Assembly: GCA_963662905.2 (NCBI GenBank)
Contig: CAXXFD010000003.1
Span: forward strand, 496,001 to 560,000
Source of the DNA: G963662905 sp963662905
GTDB lineage: Bacteria > Bacteroidota > Bacteroidia > Bacteroidales > WRLA01
Direction: 5' to 3'
Length of the DNA stretch: 64,000 nucleotides
Both the position numbers and the translations under genes were made by a program. The stretch's first letter is position 1, and the number at the start of each line of letters is the position of its first letter. Positions 60,181-64,000 of this stretch are shown in pieces. Under the pieces are notes generated by a model that was given only the letters and a program-made list of their open reading frames with translations, did not search any database and was not told where the DNA came from.

Positions 60181-61575
60181 ATGACCCAATTCAAAAAATT
60201 GATGCTTTGCGCACTGGCCGTTTTCATGAGTGCAGGGCTTTTTGCACAAAACGGAAGCATTGACGATGAAATGCTCCAGGGCTTCCGCAATGATTTCAAA
60301 AACAACGGAAAAACCAAGGCTTTGCAGAATGCTGTTACCGGCAACGACATCCAGAAACTAGCGGTAAATTACGACAATCCGGAACGTCCGGACACCTATT
60401 TCAGCAACCGTGTAAAAACCAAAGGGATTACCGATCAGAAATCTTCAGGGCGCTGCTGGTTATTTGCCAGTTTGAATGTAATGCGCCCCAAAGTGATTGA
60501 AAAGTACAATCTCAAAGATTTCGAATTCTCCCAGAATTACAACTTCTTTTTCGATCAGCTGGAAAAATGCAACCTTTTCCTTCAGGAAATTATTGTGCAC
60601 ATTGACAAGCCCATGGACGATCGCACAGTGGAATGGCTGTTCAAAAACCCTATTCAGGATGGAGGAGTTTGGAACGGATTTGTGAATGTGGTTGAAAAAT
60701 ACGGATTGGTTCCGGCCGATGTGATGCAGGAAACCTATCAGAGCGAAAACACCCGGATGATGCAAAAACTGCTGAGCCGGAAATTACGCGAATGGGGACT
60801 GGAACTTCGTGCAATGCGTGCCGAAGGAGCCAAAGAAAAACAGCTTGCAAAGCGCAAAACCGAAATGCTCAGCGAAGTATATCGCATGCTGTCCATTAGC
60901 CTGGGCGAGCCCCCACAAAAATTTACCTGGCGTTATGAAGATGCCGAAGGAAAAATCAGCGAAAGCAAGGAATACACACCCAAAGAGTTTTATACCGAAG
61001 CTGTTGGCGTAAACCTGCACGATTATGTATTGATGATGAACGACCCCAGCCGTCCTTTAAACAAAACCTATGAAATTGAGTACGACCGCAACGTGCACGA
61101 AGGCATGAACTGGATTTATGTAAACCTCCCCAACGACATCATCAAAGAAGCTGCTAAAATGTCGATACTCGACAATGAAGCCATGTATTTCAGCTGTGAT
61201 GTAGGCAAACAGCTCGACCGTAAAAAAGGTGTACTGGATGTGAATTACTATGACTATGGCGACATTTTCGATACTGAATTTGGCATGGACAAAAAAGCAC
61301 GCGTAGAAACTTTTGAAAGCGGATCATCGCACGGCATGACACTCGTAGCCGTTGATATTGCCGAAGACGGTAAAATCAAGAAATGGCTGTTGGAAAACAG
61401 CTGGGGCATGAGCGGTTTTAAAGGCCACCTCATTATGACCGACCGCTGGTTTGACGAATATATGTTCCGTGTTGTGGTACATAAAAAATATGTTCCCGGA
61501 GCAGTTCTGGAACTTATGAAAGAAGAACCAACAATGCTTCCACCATGGGATCCTATGTTTGCTCCAGTGAAATAA
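60181..61575 (+). CDS. pepC: C1 family aminopeptidase (PepC/bleomycin hydrolase)
   Basis: A 464-residue papain-like peptidase. Catalytic Cys92 in QKSSGRCWLFASLNVMRP, His384 in SGSSHGMTLVAVDI and Asn406 in LLENSWGMSG. This matches bleomycin hydrolase/PepC, a hexameric barrel that trims peptides from the N-terminus. Unlike cytoplasmic PepC, an N-terminal signal (about residues 1-22, ending GLFAQ) suggests export. It follows the M1 peptidase by 11 bp and may act on the same peptides. A terminator follows. Confidence 0.92.
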   Translation: MTQFKKLMLCALAVFMSAGLFAQNGSIDDEMLQGFRNDFKNNGKTKALQNAVTGNDIQKLAVNYDNPERPDTYFSNRVKTKGITDQKSSGRCWLFASLNVMRPKVIEKYNLKDFEFSQNYNFFFDQLEKCNLFLQEIIVHIDKPMDDRTVEWLFKNPIQDGGVWNGFVNVVEKYGLVPADVMQETYQSENTRMMQKLLSRKLREWGLELRAMRAEGAKEKQLAKRKTEMLSEVYRMLSISLGEPPQKFTWRYEDAEGKISESKEYTPKEFYTEAVGVNLHDYVLMMNDPSRPLNKTYEIEYDRNVHEGMNWIYVNLPNDIIKEAAKMSILDNEAMYFSCDVGKQLDRKKGVLDVNYYDYGDIFDTEFGMDKKARVETFESGSSHGMTLVAVDIAEDGKIKKWLLENSWGMSGFKGHLIMTDRWFDEYMFRVVVHKKYVPGAVLELMKEEPTMLPPWDPMFAPVK

Positions 61576-61601
61576 GTTCAGACATCTAAAATGATAAATC
61601 C

Positions 61602-61635
61602 AGCCTGCATTTCATAAAATGCGGGCTTTTTTTTT
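61602..61635 (+). terminator. Rho-independent terminator after pepC
   Basis: AGCCTGCATTT pairs with AAATGCGGGCT (one G-T pair) around CATA, then nine T or more. Confidence 0.85.
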
Positions 61636-61693
61636 AATTTTCAAATCATAAAATGACCCCTTTCCCGTTAAAAATTCTGAAAATAGGTACTGG

Positions 61694-62740
61694 ATGGAAC
61701 TACAAAAGAAAGCACAAAAACTCATTCTTCTAAAATCAGCACTGACGATTATTTGTTTTTTAGCCCTAAACACTTTATTTGCAAATAATTACACCGGAAA
61801 GCGCACTGATGGGATCATACCCACTGGCAGTGAAGCGGCCAAACTGCCCGACAGCCTGCGCAAATGGAATGTTCATGGAATCGGGCAATTAAATTTTAAC
61901 CAAACAGCTTTATCACATTGGGCCGAAGGTGGCGAAAGCTCGCTTGCCGGTTCGTCATTCCTCGATTTTTATGCCGGCGTGCAGCGCAAAAAACTCCGCT
62001 TTGAGCATTATTTGAAACTTGCTTACGGGCTGCAGTATTCCGAATATGACAAATTCCGTAAAACCGATGATAAAATTGACCTTGGTACAAGTTTCGGTAT
62101 CAATGCCATAAAAAACTGGTATTACACCACCAATGCAACACTGAAAACACAATTCAGCAATGGCTATAAATATCCCGATGATTCAACCGTTGTTTCCACA
62201 TTTTTTGCCCCTGCATATTTGACTATCTCTGCCGGAATGCAGTACAATCTCAAAGAAAAATTCAGTGTTTTTATCTCACCCGCATCCGGGAAGTTCACTT
62301 TTGTGATGGATCAGGAGCTGGCCAATAAAGGTGCTTTTGGCGTAGAACCTGCTGTATATCAAGACACCACAAACATCATCCTGAAACCGGGAAAAAATCT
62401 GAAACCGGAATTTGGCATCAATGTCAAGGTGCAACTTAAAACGGAAATCTGGAAAAATGTAAACCTCGACACCAAACTGGAGCTCTACAATAATTACCTC
62501 GATCTGGACAAAAGCAACCGCTGGAATGTGGATGTAAATTGGGAAATGTTGCTCAATCTTACGATAAACGAATACCTGAGCACAAACATCCGCATGCACA
62601 TGATTTACGACCATAATGTGATGATCAAAGAATATGAACTGATTGACGGCAAAAAAACAGCAGTAGGCGAAGCGCCCCACCTGCAGTTTAAAGAAAGCTT
62701 TGGTATTGGCCTGGCCTGGAAATTCGGGAAAGGAGATTAA
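61694..62740 (+). CDS. DUF3078 outer-membrane-type protein
   Basis: A 348-residue protein. N-terminal signal (about 1-30, NTLFANN). WNVHGIGQLNFNQTALSHWA and GGESSLAGSSFLDFYAGV match DUF3078, which forms a beta-barrel-like protein with many aromatic strands to the C-terminal Phe-rich WKFGKGD. Family function unknown; likely outer membrane. Its own transcript, as a terminator precedes it. The ATG at 61694 gives a clear signal peptide. Confidence 0.85.
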   Translation: MELQKKAQKLILLKSALTIICFLALNTLFANNYTGKRTDGIIPTGSEAAKLPDSLRKWNVHGIGQLNFNQTALSHWAEGGESSLAGSSFLDFYAGVQRKKLRFEHYLKLAYGLQYSEYDKFRKTDDKIDLGTSFGINAIKNWYYTTNATLKTQFSNGYKYPDDSTVVSTFFAPAYLTISAGMQYNLKEKFSVFISPASGKFTFVMDQELANKGAFGVEPAVYQDTTNIILKPGKNLKPEFGINVKVQLKTEIWKNVNLDTKLELYNNYLDLDKSNRWNVDVNWEMLLNLTINEYLSTNIRMHMIYDHNVMIKEYELIDGKKTAVGEAPHLQFKESFGIGLAWKFGKGD

Positions 62741-63477
62741 CGGATTTGCTTTAAGCAAACGATTTCCTTCCGGATGTTTTGATGTAAATTTTCTACACAT
62801 TTTAGACCCGATTTACCCGAAGGGTTCGTAGCTGCTTATTAGAGGATACTTGTTCCGGACTTTAGGTTTCCGGCCTGGCCGCAATACATTGGTTAATTGT
62901 TGGGAGACGTAAAAAAATTGAATGGCACAAACAGCAGTTATTTGGTTCTACACGGAATTTCGTGGAAAGTAGTTTGAATGGCGTTTCAAACAGAGTCCGC
63001 CTTCCGATGGCATCGAAATTTCTCATGCTTCGGAAAGTTTTATCGGAATGACGGGTTTTAAAAAGTCAGAGGGCAAATGCGGCGCACTTCGACTTGGTTC
63101 GGCTCCCATCGACTCCGCTCAAGGAACACGCTTACTTCGGCTACGCTTACTTCGGCTACGCTCAGCACATCGCAGCACATCGCACCACATCGCACCACAT
63201 CGCACCACATCGCACCACATCGCACCATAGGACGCTCATTGACCGTAAGCCACCTTTGCCCAAACTTTAATAAACAGTCATTTCGACGATACCGAAGCTT
63301 CCGTAGATGAGAAATCTATTTATTCACGAGCATAAATCATTCTATCTACTTATCTACTGACCTCTATTAATTTACTCCGTCCTCACTTTGAATTAAAATA
63401 TCAGACGGACGCTTTCGTGCATTGATGTTTTTTAGGAGCAATCACCCTTCTTATAATGATCATCCTTCAACCCAAGA
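62741..63477. other. Intergenic region with short repeats
   Basis: No gene seen. The segment from TTCTCATGCTTCGGAAAGTT to GGGCAAATGCGGCG (about 63029-63083) is a near-copy of 32503-32573. It is followed by ACTTCGGCTACGCT repeats and a tandem array of the decamer CGCACCACAT (about 63161-63228, seven copies with two CGCAGCACAT variants). Confidence 0.7.
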
Positions 63478-63918
63478 CAGGGCAAACGCATCATAAATAT
63501 TATACCATTCTTTGACAATCCTATTCCTATGCATTTTAAATTCATTGGTAATAAAGCTGTTACCGGTCTAAATCCATTTCGGCTTCAATCCCAAAGGGAT
63601 TGCATATCTATAATAGGAAATGTTAATTAAAGGTTCGACCCCGGACGGGGTCGTATGTGGCGTTCTGTGGTAACTCTTTATACATATTTGACCGCTCTGC
63701 GGTCTAAGCCGATTTATCTTTTTGCGGCATTTTCAGGCTGTTGAGGGTTCTTGTTAAACTTATAACCTCTCTGGTTTTCGCAAATGAAGCAATTTGCTGC
63801 TTTGTGCTTTAAACAGAAAAACTGTAATATATCAATCTGACACAAGACGTAAGTTTTTTTCAAACGCAACAAATATCCAGCCTGACAAATATAGCTTGAT
63901 CAAGATGCGTTTGCCCTG
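63478..63918. mobile_element. MITE, copy 2 (441 bp) with 10-bp target duplication
   Basis: Ends are perfect CAGGGCAAACGCATC inverted repeats. It is flanked by CAACCCAAGA on both sides (63468-63477 and 63919-63928), a 10-bp direct repeat made on insertion. The interior matches copy 1 (32717-33159) almost throughout, including three small hairpins. No open frame of note. The intact ends and target duplication indicate a fairly recent insertion. Confidence 0.9.
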
Positions 63919-63958
63919 CAACCCAAGAAATAGCTTGAATCAACTTCTAAAAAAACAT

Positions 63959-63966
63959 TATCTTTG
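63959..63966 (+). promoter_or_regulatory. Promoter of a gene leaving the window
   Basis: TATCTTTG with TTG at 63935-63937, 21 bp spacing, a full Bacteroidota -33/-7 match. The MITE ends 16 bp upstream of the -33 element. Confidence 0.55.
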
Positions 63967-63982
63967 TTTTAAATGAATGGCC

Positions 63983-64000
63983 ATGACAGAATTTGTTGAA
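63983..64000 (+). CDS. Possible start of next gene (cut by window edge)
   Basis: ATG followed by five open codons (MTEFVE), 17 bp after the promoter. Another ATG at 63973 is out of frame or alternative. Too short to name. Confidence 0.35.

Overview
The window looks like the chromosome of a Bacteroidota bacterium, probably class Bacteroidia and probably living with little oxygen. Signs: promoters of the Bacteroidota type (TAnnTTTG close upstream of many starts), a type IX secretion C-terminal domain, a TonB receptor with a carboxypeptidase-like N-domain, LytS/LytR and Reg_prop sensor kinases, LruC, DUF3078, DUF4197 and DUF6266 proteins, rubrerythrin and citrate lyase. Genus cannot be told from the sequence alone.

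Region 1-24 kb is a repeat-dominated accessory zone. It starts with the 5' end of a sugar-nucleotide epimerase gene. Then come islands of modular repeats: palindromic TCCGCGAAG...CTTCGCGGA units, CCCTGAGCG...TCGAAGGG units, GTTTGGTGTTCGGT minisatellites, CTCTTCGTCT runs, a 248-bp tandem array, and 400-bp higher-order arrays. Small genes sit between the islands, all on the minus strand up to 19 kb: a GxxExxY nuclease-fold protein, a HEPN/MNT pair, a hicBA pair whose toxin gene is split by a 183-bp foldback element, an AbiEii-type pair, a lone MNT with a truncated partner, a wHTH-nucleotidyltransferase regulator, a MerR-like HTH, a small membrane ORF, a DUF6266 protein and a PAS hybrid histidine kinase. 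No integrase, transposase or CRISPR array was seen.

Region 19.6-26 kb holds a plus-strand set: TonB-dependent receptor, TPR-like exported protein, LytS kinase and LytR regulator. It is interrupted by a 311-bp MITE-like element and by repeat islands. Region 26-33 kb has an LruC lipoprotein, a 45-residue membrane peptide behind a sigma-54-type promoter, a cyclic-nucleotide-binding/AlbA_2 fusion, a DUF4197 lipoprotein, a hotdog thioesterase and a serine hydrolase. Region 33-41 kb has a propeller histidine kinase, rubrerythrin, a second HEPN/MNT pair, and citrate lyase as citF plus a citD-citE fusion.

Region 41-62.7 kb is ordinary dense core genome: a CapD/FlaA1-type dehydratase, ArfB, an ECF sigma factor, UvrA, TsaC, a GT9 glycosyltransferase, DapD, a TPR-SPOR protein, an LTA-synthase-like sulfatase with a coupled lipid kinase, a conserved unknown with a coupled SNF2 helicase, an M1 aminopeptidase with a sorting domain, a C1 peptidase and a DUF3078 outer membrane protein. 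The last 1.2 kb carries repeats, a second copy of a 442-bp MITE with a 10-bp target duplication, and the promoter of a gene leaving the window.

Best candidates for a second look: the foldback element that precisely interrupts hicA; the sigma-54 promoter with a palindromic upstream site ahead of a tiny membrane protein; the cNMP-AlbA_2 fusion; and the unidirectional series of toxin/nucleotidyltransferase genes set in hairpin repeats.
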